Shown here: positions 44,887 to 53,746 of the stretch, piece after piece
How the letters are laid out: each line of letters begins with the position of its first letter
How positions within the stretch are numbered: the stretch's first letter is position 1
Assembly: GCF_022532105.1 (NCBI RefSeq)
Contig: NZ_CP092832.1
Span: forward strand, 2,819,001 to 2,883,000
Direction: 5' to 3'
DNA length: 64,000 nt
DNA from: Flavobacterium sp. HJ-32-4
GTDB taxonomy: Bacteria; Bacteroidota; Bacteroidia; Flavobacteriales; Flavobacteriaceae
The notes under the pieces: model-generated
The model's database searches: none
Told to the model about the DNA's origin: nothing
The model's input: only the letters and a program-made list of their open reading frames with translations
Program-made: the position numbers and the translations under genes

Positions 44887-45337
44887 ATTCTACTTTCTGG
44901 AAGTAGAGGGTGACCGTTGCCGCGACTCCGGCGATGGTCTGTGTGGTCTGAACCTGTAGTTCACTGCCGTTCAGTTTCCGGATGGTGTATTCGCCATCGT
45001 ACTCCGAACTGTTGGTGATGATGAGCGACGAACCGTCTTTCGCCCAGTTGCCATCAGTAGCGCTGTCTTCCGTGCATACATTGCTGGCATTTTTGTAGTA
45101 AACCGCGTTTTTCACGGTTCCATCCGCCAGAAACTGCAGGTAGTCTTTGTCGCAGCCCGGCTCATTGTCCTGATAGGTTTCACTTGACGATTGTCCACCG
45201 ACTTTATAAACGGTTTTGGTCGGCGTCCATTTCGCTTCGAGGTTGCCACTAATCGAGTTGCCATCGTCATCGCTGCTGCAGGATGCGAAGAAAGCGGTAG
45301 CAAGTAACAAAACGGACATTTTCAATACTTTTTTCAT
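44885..45337 (-). CDS. Lipocalin-like lipoprotein
   Basis: A 150-residue lipoprotein with signal and lipobox FFASC (about residue 20), followed by SSDDDGN. The mature part follows the pattern of Bacteroidota lipocalin-like proteins: KWTPTKTVYKV, C-D-KDYLQFLADGTVKNAVYY, WAKDGSSLIITNS, YTIRKLNGSELQVQTTQ and a final aromatic strand TLYFQKVE. Two cysteines may form a disulfide. Ligand unknown. Upstream, 45338-45530 has no gene; the promoter for this gene is probably there. Confidence 0.8.
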   Translation of the reverse strand: MKKVLKMSVLLLATAFFASCSSDDDGNSISGNLEAKWTPTKTVYKVGGQSSSETYQDNEPGCDKDYLQFLADGTVKNAVYYKNASNVCTEDSATDGNWAKDGSSLIITNSSEYDGEYTIRKLNGSELQVQTTQTIAGVAATVTLYFQKVE

Positions 45338-45530
45338 TTGTGTGGTAGTTTGATTTAACTAGTAACAAGTAACGCCAAAAAAGCCGTTAGCATTGTTAAT
45401 AAAATCGTAAACCTTGTAAAATAAGGCGTTAACCGTTGATATGTAGTGTTTTTGTAAGACCTATTTTTTTTTCGTTCGCCCCGCAAATCACTATTTTGCA
45501 GGCAGAATAATCAACCACAAAAAACCTACT

Positions 45531-46607
45531 ATGAAACGTTTTATCCTGTTTTGTATTCCTTTTTTAAGTCTTTTGCAGGCGTGCGGCAGCGGCGGCGATG
45601 ACGATGGTGGCGGAGGTGGCGGCACGGCCCCGAGCAACCTTCAGGTTACGGTGACGATTCAAGGGAAGGACGACACCCACCCGAACGGTGACGGTTCGGG
45701 CATCGTCAATTTTACCGCCACAGCTGATAACGCCAACAATTACCTTTTTACCTTTCCGGATGGCACGTCGCAGACCGCCGCGAACGGACAGGTGCAAAAA
45801 ACGTTTACCACGCCGGGCGTCAACACCTACAGCGTGACGGTTGCGGCTCTGGGCGTCAATTCCTCTACTTCCAAAACCGTTTCGGTCACGGTCCTCAACC
45901 AGTTTGACAACGATTTTTCAACCCTGATCTGGTCGGATGAATTCGATACGCCGGGGGCTCCCAACACAGCCAACTGGAATTATAATATCGGTAACAACAA
46001 CGGCTGGGGCAACAACGAACTGCAATACTACACCAACAGCCAGAACAATGCGGTGGTGGCCGATGGCATGCTGCATATCAACCTTATCAAGGAACCTACG
46101 AGTGGATTTGCCTACTCGTCGGCCCGCCTTGTATCTGAAAACAAATTCGACTTTACATACGGAAAGATTGAGTTCCGCGCCAAACTCCCAACCGGCGGTG
46201 GTACCTGGCCGGCCCTATGGATGCTGGGCGCCAACTACACTTCGGCGGCCTGGCCTGCCTGTGGTGAGATTGACGTGATGGAACACATTGGGAACAACCA
46301 AGGTACTATTTATGGTACCCTACACTACCCCGGACATTCGGGTGCCAACGGCGACGGAGGTACAACGTCACTGCCAACGGCTTCCTCGGCGTTCCACGTG
46401 TATGCAGTGGAATGGTCGCCGACGTCTATTAAATGGTTTATTGATGGAACCATGTTCCGTTCCGCGACCAACAGTCAGGATAAGCCTTTCAACCACGACT
46501 TCTTTATCATTATGAACGTGGCGATGGGTGGTAACTTTGGCGGCACACCTGACGCGGCTTTCGTGCAGTCGTCAATGGACATCGATTACGTACGGGTTTA
46601 CCAATAA
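45531..46607 (+). CDS. GH16 beta-glucanase lipoprotein with N-terminal PKD-like domain
   Basis: A 358-residue surface or periplasmic enzyme: lipobox LLQAC (about residue 18), then a Gly/Asp-rich spacer and a PKD-like domain (about 33-125, DNANNYLFTFPDGTSQT..FTTPGVNTYSVTV), then GH16 (about 130-358) with WSDEFDTPG, GWGNNELQYYT, WPALWMLG and the catalytic GEIDVMEHIG (Glu nucleophile and acid/base). The group resembles laminarinases (beta-1,3-glucanases). It lies 14 bases ahead of a second GH16 gene without a lipoprotein signal, so the two act together on one glucan. Confidence 0.92.
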   Translation: MKRFILFCIPFLSLLQACGSGGDDDGGGGGGTAPSNLQVTVTIQGKDDTHPNGDGSGIVNFTATADNANNYLFTFPDGTSQTAANGQVQKTFTTPGVNTYSVTVAALGVNSSTSKTVSVTVLNQFDNDFSTLIWSDEFDTPGAPNTANWNYNIGNNNGWGNNELQYYTNSQNNAVVADGMLHINLIKEPTSGFAYSSARLVSENKFDFTYGKIEFRAKLPTGGGTWPALWMLGANYTSAAWPACGEIDVMEHIGNNQGTIYGTLHYPGHSGANGDGGTTSLPTASSAFHVYAVEWSPTSIKWFIDGTMFRSATNSQDKPFNHDFFIIMNVAMGGNFGGTPDAAFVQSSMDIDYVRVYQ

Positions 46608-46620
46608 CAAATTACATCCT

Positions 46621-47364
46621 ATGAAGTATTTAGCAATTACCCTTCTCGCCGTTACAAGCGTATTCGCGCAGAAAGCCAACCGCAAGTTAGTGTGGGAAGA
46701 GAACTTTGACGGTTCCAACCTAAGTGAAAAAACCTGGAATTTCGAACTGGGCGATAACGGTTGGGGCAACCACGAGCGTCAGGATTATACGAAGGTCAAC
46801 CATCGGGTGTCGAAAGGTTTCCTGACCATCACCGCTAAAAAGGACGGCACGCACTATACCTCGACCCGCATCACTACGAAAGGGAAACAGGAATTCCAAT
46901 ATGGGTATATGGAAGCCCGGCTGAAACTGCCCAAAGGACATGGCGTGTGGCCAGCTTTCTGGATGTTGGGAAGCGATATCAATACATCACAATGGCCGAA
47001 TTGCGGTGAGATCGACATTATGGAGTATGTCGGACGCGAGCCACACATGATCTACACCACCCTGCATACCACCGATACACACGGCGCCACCGCCAGCAGC
47101 AAAAAGACCGAATTCCCGAACATTGAAGAAGGGTTCCACGTGTATGCCGTCGACTGGAATGCAGACCGGATGGTGTTTTTTGTGGATGGACAAGCGGTTT
47201 ATACCTACCAGCCATCACCTAAGACAAAAGGGAACTGGCCGTATGACCAGAAGTTCTTTTTCATCCTGAACCTGGCCATCGGTGGGGATTTCGGAGGTCC
47301 GGAGGTGGATGATTCGATCTTCCCACAGGAATATGTGATCGATTACGTCAGGGTGTATCAATAA
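46621..47364 (+). CDS. Secreted GH16 beta-glucanase
   Basis: A 247-residue single-domain GH16 enzyme with a Sec signal (about 1-16, TSVFAQ). Motifs: LVWEENFDGS, NGWGNHERQDYT-like segment, WPAFWMLGSD and the catalytic GEIDIMEYVG (about residues 129-138); ends IDYVRVYQ exactly like its neighbour, so it is a likely tandem duplicate. Difference: no lipidation and no PKD domain, so it is likely released into the periplasm or medium, whereas the first copy stays membrane-bound. Start at 46621, 13 bases after the first gene's stop. Confidence 0.92.
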   Translation: MKYLAITLLAVTSVFAQKANRKLVWEENFDGSNLSEKTWNFELGDNGWGNHERQDYTKVNHRVSKGFLTITAKKDGTHYTSTRITTKGKQEFQYGYMEARLKLPKGHGVWPAFWMLGSDINTSQWPNCGEIDIMEYVGREPHMIYTTLHTTDTHGATASSKKTEFPNIEEGFHVYAVDWNADRMVFFVDGQAVYTYQPSPKTKGNWPYDQKFFFILNLAIGGDFGGPEVDDSIFPQEYVIDYVRVYQ

Positions 47365-47400
47365 CGACAGTTGCACAGACGTAACATCCGCGAAAGCGCC

Positions 47401-47814
47401 TCAATGCGGCAGGCGATCCTTTAGTACTCCATAGAGGAATGTTCCGATCAGGGCACCCAAGAGGATTACGACAACGGGATAGAAACCCGCGCCAATCAGT
47501 ATAAAGATGGGTCCGGGACATGCGCCTACTAGCCCCCATCCGAGTCCGAACAGTAAACCACCGATCCAATAGCGGGCCGATCCTTTCTCTTTATCGGGAA
47601 TGACGATCGGCTCGCCTTTTATATCGCGTACGTGCTTCCGCTTGATGATTTGGATGCCGATCACGCCCGTAGCGATTGCCACACCGATGATACCATACAT
47701 ATGGAAGGATTCGAAACGGAACATTTCAAAGATCCGGTACCACGATACCGCTTCCGTTTTGGTGAGGACGATGCCGAACAGTACACCGGTCAACAGGTAT
47801 TTCAGTGCTTTCAT
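47401..47814 (-). CDS. YeeE/YedE-type membrane protein, DUF6691 half
   Basis: A 137-residue membrane protein with four helices (about 3-20, 38-56, 85-106, 110-130). It contains GLGWGLVGACPGPIFILIGAG, whose Cys in GACPGP is the thiosulfate-binding-type motif of YeeE. The gene forms, with the gene upstream, the two halves of a YeeE/YedE-type sulfur-compound importer. One base separates the two genes. Confidence 0.88.
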   Translation of the reverse strand: MKALKYLLTGVLFGIVLTKTEAVSWYRIFEMFRFESFHMYGIIGVAIATGVIGIQIIKRKHVRDIKGEPIVIPDKEKGSARYWIGGLLFGLGWGLVGACPGPIFILIGAGFYPVVVILLGALIGTFLYGVLKDRLPH

Positions 47815-47815
47815 A

Positions 47816-48379
47816 TCAGAAAAGTAACGGGAGGATAAAATGGACCATAATCAAACCGCCTACAAAGAAGCCGATTACGGCCTTAAGCGACGGTAGCTGC
47901 AGGTTGCTTAACCCTTGTATGGCATGGCCGGATGTGCAGCCGCCGGCGTAGCGCGAACCAAAACCGATCAACACACCACCGACCAGCAAAATGGCCAACA
48001 TTTTCGGTGACGTCCAGACATCCGGGCCGAAGAGTACATCGGGCGCAAGCTTGCCGTTGGGCGCGTCGATACCCATTTTCTGCAATTGCGCTACGGTGTC
48101 GGGGTTCAGCGTCACATTCGAGGGATCGGAGAAGTAATGAACCGCTATGAAGCCTCCTATCATCGCACCCACCACCACTACGAGGTTCCAGAAGTGATTT
48201 TTGTGGTCGTATCGGAAGAAAGAAGCGAACTTTCCGGCACCGCCGATGGCGCAAAGCGTACGAAGGTTCGACGACATGCCGAAGGTCTTCCCGAACCAAA
48301 TCAGGAGTAACATCACGACACCGATCAGGAAACCTGACACGTACCACGGCCAGGTGTGCGAGAGCATTTCCATACACAT
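47816..48379 (-). CDS. YeeE/YedE-family sulfur transporter
   Basis: A 187-residue membrane protein with about five helices. The hallmark GFGSRYAGGCTSGHAIQGLSNL carries the Cys that in YeeE passes thiosulfate through the membrane. I choose the ATG at 48379: the long open frame further upstream overlaps the divergent DUF4199 promoter and start, and a TATTTTTTG stretch (48389-48397) lies close before 48379. Partner is the DUF6691 protein downstream. Confidence 0.88.
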   Translation of the reverse strand: MCMEMLSHTWPWYVSGFLIGVVMLLLIWFGKTFGMSSNLRTLCAIGGAGKFASFFRYDHKNHFWNLVVVVGAMIGGFIAVHYFSDPSNVTLNPDTVAQLQKMGIDAPNGKLAPDVLFGPDVWTSPKMLAILLVGGVLIGFGSRYAGGCTSGHAIQGLSNLQLPSLKAVIGFFVGGLIMVHFILPLLF

Positions 48380-48429
48380 TGTTTTGGGCAAAAATAGCGA
48401 TACCAAACCAAACCGACGGGCGGAATCCG

Positions 48430-48437
48430 TAACTTTG
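48430..48437 (+). promoter_or_regulatory. -7 box upstream of the DUF4199 gene
   Basis: TAACTTTG, 17 bases before the ATG at 48455. Confidence 0.55.
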
Positions 48438-48454
48438 GACGTCAATACTGCAAA

Positions 48455-48931
48455 ATGAAAAAATTTGCCGTCGAGTTTAAGTGGGCTGTACGCTACATCT
48501 TCGCCTATCTGGCGTGGATCATGGGAGAAAAAGTGTTGGGTGTATATGATACCCATATCGATTGGCTCCTGCTTTCGTCACTGGGGTTCTACCTTTTCGG
48601 GTTTGTGTTATACGTCCTGGCGCTGCGGGAAAAACGAGACACCGTCTTCCAAAAGCAAATGGACTGGAAACAGGGCTGTGTTTCGGGTTTTTACCTGACG
48701 ATTTTTATTTCCCTGCTGATGGTTTTAGCGCAGGTCGTGGTGCACAAGGCCATTGCACCTGAGTTCTTCCCGAACATGATCCGCTATAACCTGGAACACG
48801 GCAATAAAAAAGCAGGGGAAATCTTCAACCTGCAAAGCTATCTCTACCAGGCGGTTTTCTTCACTTTGTCGATTGGGGTACTCTATGCGGCCGCTGTGGC
48901 CTATTTTTTGTGTACCCGTCCAAAAAACTAA
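48455..48931 (+). CDS. DUF4199 membrane protein
   Basis: A 158-residue membrane protein with four helices (about 12-30, 37-57, 75-98, 130-152). The GYV/WKQG segment QMDWKQGCVSGFYLTIFISLL and the Asn-rich loop between helices 3 and 4 fit DUF4199, common in Bacteroidota. Function unknown. Stops 3 bases before the following lipoprotein gene, with which it forms an operon. Confidence 0.8.
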   Translation: MKKFAVEFKWAVRYIFAYLAWIMGEKVLGVYDTHIDWLLLSSLGFYLFGFVLYVLALREKRDTVFQKQMDWKQGCVSGFYLTIFISLLMVLAQVVVHKAIAPEFFPNMIRYNLEHGNKKAGEIFNLQSYLYQAVFFTLSIGVLYAAAVAYFLCTRPKN

Positions 48932-48934
48932 CCT

Positions 48935-49381
48935 ATGCGCTTCTACCCTCTTTTTCTGCTCGCCGCTTTGGCAGCCGTTTCCTGCACCAGCACCCGGTCG
49001 ACCATCCGCAACATCGATGAAACGGCACCGGCACCCGTACTGAAAGACAACCACTTCGTGTTGACGGAATACAGCCACGACCCGAAATACGGTTACGATC
49101 CGGATTATCCGATCAACATCTTCTACAAAAGCACGAAAAACGACTCCATCAACCAGCCGCGCTTCCTCAATGCCTTAGCGGGCCCGAAAGGCGAAACCAT
49201 CACCTGGACGAAACTCGAAAGCTGCTGCCCCTACCCTTCCAAATACAGCGAAATGGGTGTCGGCACTCTCGATGTGTACGAATTAACCTGGCCCGGACAA
49301 GACAAACCCGTGAAACTTTACCTCAACATTTATGGAAAGGGTAAAGTGCAGATTCCGATGGGGTTGACGTATAAACCTTAG
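48935..49381 (+). CDS. Lipoprotein of unknown function
   Basis: A 148-residue lipoprotein: signal with lipobox AAVSC (about residue 17), then TSTRSTIRNIDETAPAP. The mature part has a conserved-looking block NPRFLNALAGPKGE-type (here QPRFLNALAGPKGETITWTKLESCCPYPSKYSEMG) with a vicinal Cys pair, and ends GKVQIPMGLTYKP. Similar lipoproteins are widespread in Flavobacteria; I do not know their role. Three bases after DUF4199. Confidence 0.78.
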   Translation: MRFYPLFLLAALAAVSCTSTRSTIRNIDETAPAPVLKDNHFVLTEYSHDPKYGYDPDYPINIFYKSTKNDSINQPRFLNALAGPKGETITWTKLESCCPYPSKYSEMGVGTLDVYELTWPGQDKPVKLYLNIYGKGKVQIPMGLTYKP

Positions 49382-49384
49382 AAA

Positions 49385-49733
49385 TTAGCGAATTAGCGAA
49401 TGTGATAATTAGCGAATGGAGGAGCGGGAAATGAGTTCATTTGCCGGGAAAGAATTTGCCCATTAGAGACAAGAGGCGATAGCCGACTGGTGAAGCAATT
49501 AGCGAATGTGGGAATTAGCGAATGGAGGAGCGAGAAGTGAATTCCATTGCCTCGAAAGAATTTGCCCATTAGAGACAAGAGACGATAGCCAACTGGTGAA
49601 GAAATTAGCGAATGTGGGAATTAGCGAATGGGAGAATTAGCGAATGCATTGTGCCACGGACCTAGAGACCGTGATAAAATGAACCGAATAGGCTCAGGAG
49701 CTCAGGGACCCAGGAGCTCAGGTACTCTCCTCC
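49385..49733. repeat. 106-bp tandem repeat and short repeats between convergent genes
   Basis: No gene seen. AATTAGCGAATGTG occurs at 49391, 49497 and 49603 (period 106); the unit contains GAATTTGCCCATTAGAGACAAGA and ends CTGGTGAAG. Two full copies with about 90 percent identity by eye, then a partial third. CTCAGGAG-type octamers follow at about 49691-49722. Confidence 0.88.
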
Positions 49734-50462
49734 TCACTTCAACTCCTTATTCTTCAACAAATACCGAATAACCGTCTCTGCTGCATACAATCCAAAGAGA
49801 CCGGGCATGTAGCTGTTGGTTCCGTAAAAGGATTTCTTGAAGTTGAGTCCGTCGGTCATGCGCAGGCTGCCTTCGTCCTGTATTTCGGTTGAGAATACTA
49901 CTTTCACGCCTTTCTGCACATACATCTTCCGGAGTCGCTTACGTACGGCTGTCGCGAGGTGGCAATTGTGCGACTTGCTGATATCGGTCACCTTGACCTT
50001 CGACGCGTCCATCTTGCCGCCGGCGCCCATGCTGCTGATGACTTTCATCTTCTTGTCGCGGGCCGATTTGATCAGGTTGAGCTTGGGGGTGATGCTGTCA
50101 ATGCAGTCCACCACATAATCGTACTCGGTAGTGACTAGTTCATAGGCGCGTTCGGGTGACAGGAACTCTTTTACCCGCGTCAGTTTCAACTCAGGGTTGA
50201 TGTCCATCAGGCGATCGCCCACTAACGTCACTTTCGGTTGGCCAACGGTGGAATGCAGGGCGGGAAGTTGCCGGTTGATATTCGTGATATCCACCACATC
50301 CCCATCGACGATCGTCATGCTGCCGACGCCCGCGCGTGCGAGGAATTCCGCTGCAAATGAGCCTACGCCGCCCAATCCGACGACCAATACGTTTGATTGC
50401 CGAAGCCGTTCGAGTCCTTCTGTACGGAAAAGCAATTCCGCACGCTCCGTCCACTGTGCCAT
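49734..50462 (-). CDS. tcdA: tRNA threonylcarbamoyladenosine dehydratase (TcdA/ThiF family)
   Basis: E1-like enzyme that cyclises t6A37 of tRNA to ct6A with ATP. 242 residues with VVGLGGVGSFAAEFLARAGVG (ATP-binding glycine loop), DGDVVDITNINRQL, VVDCIDSITPKLNLI and SMGAGGKMDASKVKVTDISKS. The length and the ThiF-only architecture separate it from MoeB and UBA proteins. TatD is upstream on the same strand with 33 bases between; co-transcription is likely. Confidence 0.92.
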   Translation of the reverse strand: MAQWTERAELLFRTEGLERLRQSNVLVVGLGGVGSFAAEFLARAGVGSMTIVDGDVVDITNINRQLPALHSTVGQPKVTLVGDRLMDINPELKLTRVKEFLSPERAYELVTTEYDYVVDCIDSITPKLNLIKSARDKKMKVISSMGAGGKMDASKVKVTDISKSHNCHLATAVRKRLRKMYVQKGVKVVFSTEIQDEGSLRMTDGLNFKKSFYGTNSYMPGLFGLYAAETVIRYLLKNKELK

Positions 50463-50495
50463 ACCTTAGATTTTGTCGGGCAAAAATACGCCGAT

Positions 50496-51155
50496 TTACG
50501 AATTGGCAAGAAGGTGTGGTCCGAAAACCGCCGCAAAATTCTGGTTGATTTGCGCTTCCAGTGCGGTAACATCAGTTTGAAGTATCGCAGCAGCGCGATG
50601 GTACACCGCTTCGATGCCGTCGGTGATGGTGTCGGTTTCGAGGAAGAGGCGGTCGCGCGGTACTTCCTTCAACACCTCCGCCAGGCCCGGATTCTGGAGC
50701 AGGTATTTGCCGAACGACAGGTAGAAGCCATTATCCAGAAGGGATTTCGCTACCTGTTGGTTTTTGGAAAATCCGTGTATGATCATCGGCACGGTGATAC
50801 GCAGTCGTTTCCGGGTTTCGATCATTTCCTGGTACGCTCCCACGCAATGCAAGATGACGGGTTTGCCATATGCCTGCGCCAATTCCAGTTGCTGCTCGAA
50901 CGCGGGTTGCTGGTCGGCAAGCGGCCGTTCGATGCGTTTGTCGAGTCCGCACTCCCCTACCGCTACGCATCCTGTCAGCTTCAAACGCGTTTCGATGATG
51001 GCCAAGGCATCGTGCAAAGGCATTGTATCAAGGTACCACGGATGGAGGCCGGTGGAAAAACAGCGCAGTCCATCGACCGTTTCGTCCGGATAGCGGTTGA
51101 CGATTTCCACTACGCCAGGCTGACCGGAGTCATGATGCGTATGAAGGTTAATCAT
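50496..51155 (-). CDS. TatD-family metal-dependent hydrolase
   Basis: A 219-residue TatD-like hydrolase, short form. It keeps LHTHHD at the N-terminus, TGLHPWYLD, GECGLDKRIERP, CVGAYQEMIET-like region and LETDTIT; members are 3'-5' DNA/RNA exonucleases or deoxyribonucleases with two metals. The protein is shorter than E. coli TatD (about 260), which is normal for this Bacteroidota group. Its start overlaps the end of DUF1684 by 8 bases. Confidence 0.85.
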   Translation of the reverse strand: MINLHTHHDSGQPGVVEIVNRYPDETVDGLRCFSTGLHPWYLDTMPLHDALAIIETRLKLTGCVAVGECGLDKRIERPLADQQPAFEQQLELAQAYGKPVILHCVGAYQEMIETRKRLRITVPMIIHGFSKNQQVAKSLLDNGFYLSFGKYLLQNPGLAEVLKEVPRDRLFLETDTITDGIEAVYHRAAAILQTDVTALEAQINQNFAAVFGPHLLANS

Positions 51156-51732
51156 GGAATTTCTTTACCCCCGCCTTAACGACTACGTCGAGGTGGTTGT
51201 CTTTCGGCACTTTCGGACACGAATACCGTCCGCTGTAGGCGCAATAGGGATTGTAGGCTTTGTTGAAATCGATGACAACGGTCTCGCCCGGCGCTTCGAG
51301 GTCGATGTAACGCCCACCGCCGTAGGTTTCCTCGCCATTGGTAAGATCGGTGAACGGCAGGAAGTAATAGTCCTCACCCGGTGCCGTCGGTTTATACAGG
51401 TTCAGCACGCAGGCCTTGCCTTCGAGTGTGAAATGGAGCTCGCCGTACTTCACATACATCGGTGTACGCGACGTCGACGTCTTCATCGGGAACGGCTTTT
51501 CATTCGGCGTCCGGACGAACTTCGCTACCACGAAAAAAGCAGGATTGGGAGCGAAAAAATCCAATGATTTGAAGTGCTTGCGGTCGGCAGGTTCCAACGG
51601 ACTTTCCTTTTCCGAGGCGAATTCTTCATTTAATTTATGTTGGAAAGCACGTACGTCTTTCTCCGAATACTTTTGTGCCGTGAGGCCCGTGGCGAGGAAC
51701 AAGGTGCACAGCAACGTCAGGTAGCGTTTCAT
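51148..51732 (-). CDS. DUF1684-family exported protein
   Basis: A 194-residue secreted protein with signal peptide ending TGLTAQ (about residue 20). The DUF1684 core is present: DFFAPNPAFFVVAKFVR, YGELHFTLEGKACVLNLYKP, YYFLPFTDLTNGEETYGGGRYIDLE and FNKAYNPYCAYSGRYSCPKVPKDNHLDV, with a conserved Y-N-P-Y-C-A-Y motif. Function unknown. It is the first gene of a DUF1684-TatD-TcdA run. Confidence 0.9.
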   Translation of the reverse strand: MKRYLTLLCTLFLATGLTAQKYSEKDVRAFQHKLNEEFASEKESPLEPADRKHFKSLDFFAPNPAFFVVAKFVRTPNEKPFPMKTSTSRTPMYVKYGELHFTLEGKACVLNLYKPTAPGEDYYFLPFTDLTNGEETYGGGRYIDLEAPGETVVIDFNKAYNPYCAYSGRYSCPKVPKDNHLDVVVKAGVKKFHD

Positions 51733-51788
51733 GGAAATGGTTTTGGTAAAAATAACGAAGATGGACGGACGTTTGCAGACAGAAACCG

Positions 51789-51796
51789 TAAATTTG
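51789..51796 (+). promoter_or_regulatory. -7 box that fixes the MFS start
   Basis: TAAATTTG; the MFS ATG at 51806 follows after nine bases, so the ATGs at 51731 and 51764 upstream are excluded. Confidence 0.6.
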
Positions 51797-51805
51797 TTAC
51801 ATCCC

Positions 51806-53017
51806 ATGTTGCGCCACGCCTCCCACCGTTATGTTGATAACTTCCGCGGCTTTTCCCGCGAGATCTGGATTTTGGCCGGCATCACCTTCGTCAACCGGGC
51901 GGGTGCGATGGTCATCCCCTTCCTTTCCAAATACCTCCACGAAGACCTGCATTTCTCTTTGTCGGATGTCGGCACCGTGATGATGGCCTTCGGCGCGGGT
52001 TCGCTGTTGGGCTCGTTTATCGGGGGACGCCTCGCCGACCGCATTGGCTTCTATAAAGTAATGGTATTCAGTTTGTTTACGAACGGCCTTTTGTTGTTTG
52101 CGTTGGAACGGATCCATTCGTTTACCGGACTTTGCCTCGGCATTTTCCTTACGATGACCGTAGCTGATATGTTCCGCCCTGCCATGTTCGTTTCCGTCGC
52201 TTCGTATGCCACTCCGGAAACCCGGACGCGGGCTTTCTCCCTCGTGCGGCTTGCGGTGAACCTGGGCTTTGCGGCCGGGCCCGCGCTTGGCGGGCTCCTC
52301 ATCCTGGGGATTGGTTATTCGGGATTGTTCTGGGTGGATGGGGCCACCTGTATCCTTGCGATTACGGTCTTTGCCCTGCTGGTGAAAGAGCGAAATGCCG
52401 ATCCGAAGTCGCAGGTGGTCATACCCGAACACGTAGGCCGCACGCCCTGGAACGACCGGGTGTATTGGCTGTTCCTGTTCGTAAGTTTCCTGGGGGCGCT
52501 GGTGTTCTTCCAAATCCTCTCGACCTTTCCGATCTATACACGCGACGGGTTTGGTTTTACGGAATTCGAAACCGGATTGCTGATGACGCTCAATGGTCTC
52601 CTTGTATTTCTCTGCGAAATGCCCATCGTCGGGTTCTTCGAGCGCAAACACGTTGACCGCCTGAAGGTAATGCTATGGGGAATGCTGGTGCTGGCGTTCG
52701 GCTATGTGGCCCTATGGGTTGGCGGACCCTACGGCGTACTTATAGTATATACGGTTGCGATGAGTTATGGCGAGATGTTCCTGTTCCCGTTCAGCAATTC
52801 GTTTGCGAACCACCGTGCGCCTGCGCATGTGAAAGGTGCATATATGGCCTTGTTCACGATGACGTTCAGCTTTGCCCACATCGTAGGGGCAAAACTCGGG
52901 CTGGAAACGGTAGACCGGTTCGGTTATACCGCGAACTGGGCCCTTATGAGCGCGCTGGCGCTATTGGGCGCGGGCTGCTGCCTGTTGCTGCAGCGTCGTA
53001 TCCAGCAAGGGGACTGA
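51806..53017 (+). CDS. MFS transporter
   Basis: A 403-residue major facilitator with about 12 membrane helices. The motif between helices 2 and 3 is GGRLADRIGFYKVM (classical GxLaDrxGrr), and the family repeats again in the second half with GFFERKHVDRLKVM. It resembles multidrug/sugar-efflux (DHA1-type) transporters; substrate unknown. A TAnnTTTG box at 51789 shows that the start is 51806. Its stop abuts the convergent stop of the following gene. Confidence 0.9.
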   Translation: MLRHASHRYVDNFRGFSREIWILAGITFVNRAGAMVIPFLSKYLHEDLHFSLSDVGTVMMAFGAGSLLGSFIGGRLADRIGFYKVMVFSLFTNGLLLFALERIHSFTGLCLGIFLTMTVADMFRPAMFVSVASYATPETRTRAFSLVRLAVNLGFAAGPALGGLLILGIGYSGLFWVDGATCILAITVFALLVKERNADPKSQVVIPEHVGRTPWNDRVYWLFLFVSFLGALVFFQILSTFPIYTRDGFGFTEFETGLLMTLNGLLVFLCEMPIVGFFERKHVDRLKVMLWGMLVLAFGYVALWVGGPYGVLIVYTVAMSYGEMFLFPFSNSFANHRAPAHVKGAYMALFTMTFSFAHIVGAKLGLETVDRFGYTANWALMSALALLGAGCCLLLQRRIQQGD

Positions 53018-53614
53018 TTACTTCTTCTTCGCTACGACGTATTTCCCCTGTTTTGGATCATATGACAGGCGGTCACTGCGCCCTTTATTGGTCAGCGTGA
53101 CGTCACCGTCGGGCAGGAGTTTGCATTCGGAACCTTCCGACCGGACTTTCTGCACGGTTTTGGTAGCATCGGTGCCTCCCAGGGATACGATTTCCGAAAT
53201 ATTGACCGTGCTTTGCGTGTTTTCCAATACGGCCGTCTTCGATACCGGATCAAAAATGCGTGTCTGTACACTCAGGCCGGTCTCGGTACGTTTGTCGGTT
53301 TTGATGAGCGTGTTTTCTTTCCAACTGACCGCGATGAGCTTCACCCCTTTTGCCGTGAATTCGGTGAGGGTAACTTCCGTCGGCTCGGCTGCCTTTGGCT
53401 CGAACTGGCCGAGCGACAGGGTGTCTTTGGTCGGGCCTGACAACACATAAAAACGCGTGCCGGTTTTGGTTGGGAACCATTCGGCCGTAGAAGAAGCCGC
53501 CGTGGCGAGTGTCTTCTTGGCGGGTTTCGGGGCCACAGCTTTCTTTTTCTTTTGGGCAGAGACTGTCAGGGAGCAAACAGACAGCAGTAGTACGGCAAGA
53601 TATTTTACAGACAT
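53018..53614 (-). CDS. Exported protein of unknown function
   Basis: A 198-residue secreted protein with signal peptide (about 1-20, LTVSAQ), then a very basic patch (KKKKAVAPKPAKK) and a beta-rich mature domain with TKTGTRFYVLSGPTKDTL and KVRSEGSECKLLPDGDVTLTNKG. Not recognised. An upstream in-frame ATG exists at 53632, but the signal peptide begins at 53614. The stop codons of this gene and of the MFS gene join as TGATTA. Confidence 0.78.
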   Translation of the reverse strand: MSVKYLAVLLLSVCSLTVSAQKKKKAVAPKPAKKTLATAASSTAEWFPTKTGTRFYVLSGPTKDTLSLGQFEPKAAEPTEVTLTEFTAKGVKLIAVSWKENTLIKTDKRTETGLSVQTRIFDPVSKTAVLENTQSTVNISEIVSLGGTDATKTVQKVRSEGSECKLLPDGDVTLTNKGRSDRLSYDPKQGKYVVAKKK

Positions 53615-53698
53615 CGGTTGTTTTTTCCACAAGGTAAAAAATAATTCCCGTTGGTTTTTCCCGCTGACGGACCGGATGGGAAATTTAACGAACGAGCA

Positions 53699-53728
53699 TA
53701 AAAAAAGCGGACCTTACGATCCGCTCTT
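53699..53728 (-). terminator. Rho-independent terminator after dnaK
   Basis: On the minus strand AGCGGA / TCCGCT stem with a loop of eight, then seven T. Confidence 0.85.
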
Positions 53729-53746
53729 CCTATAACTAAGTGGGCA

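Noticed and set aside
48380..48556. Longer YeeE/YedE protein from ATG 48556
   Set aside because: It would run through the divergent DUF4199 gene and its promoter; the family begins near WPWYVSGFLIG.
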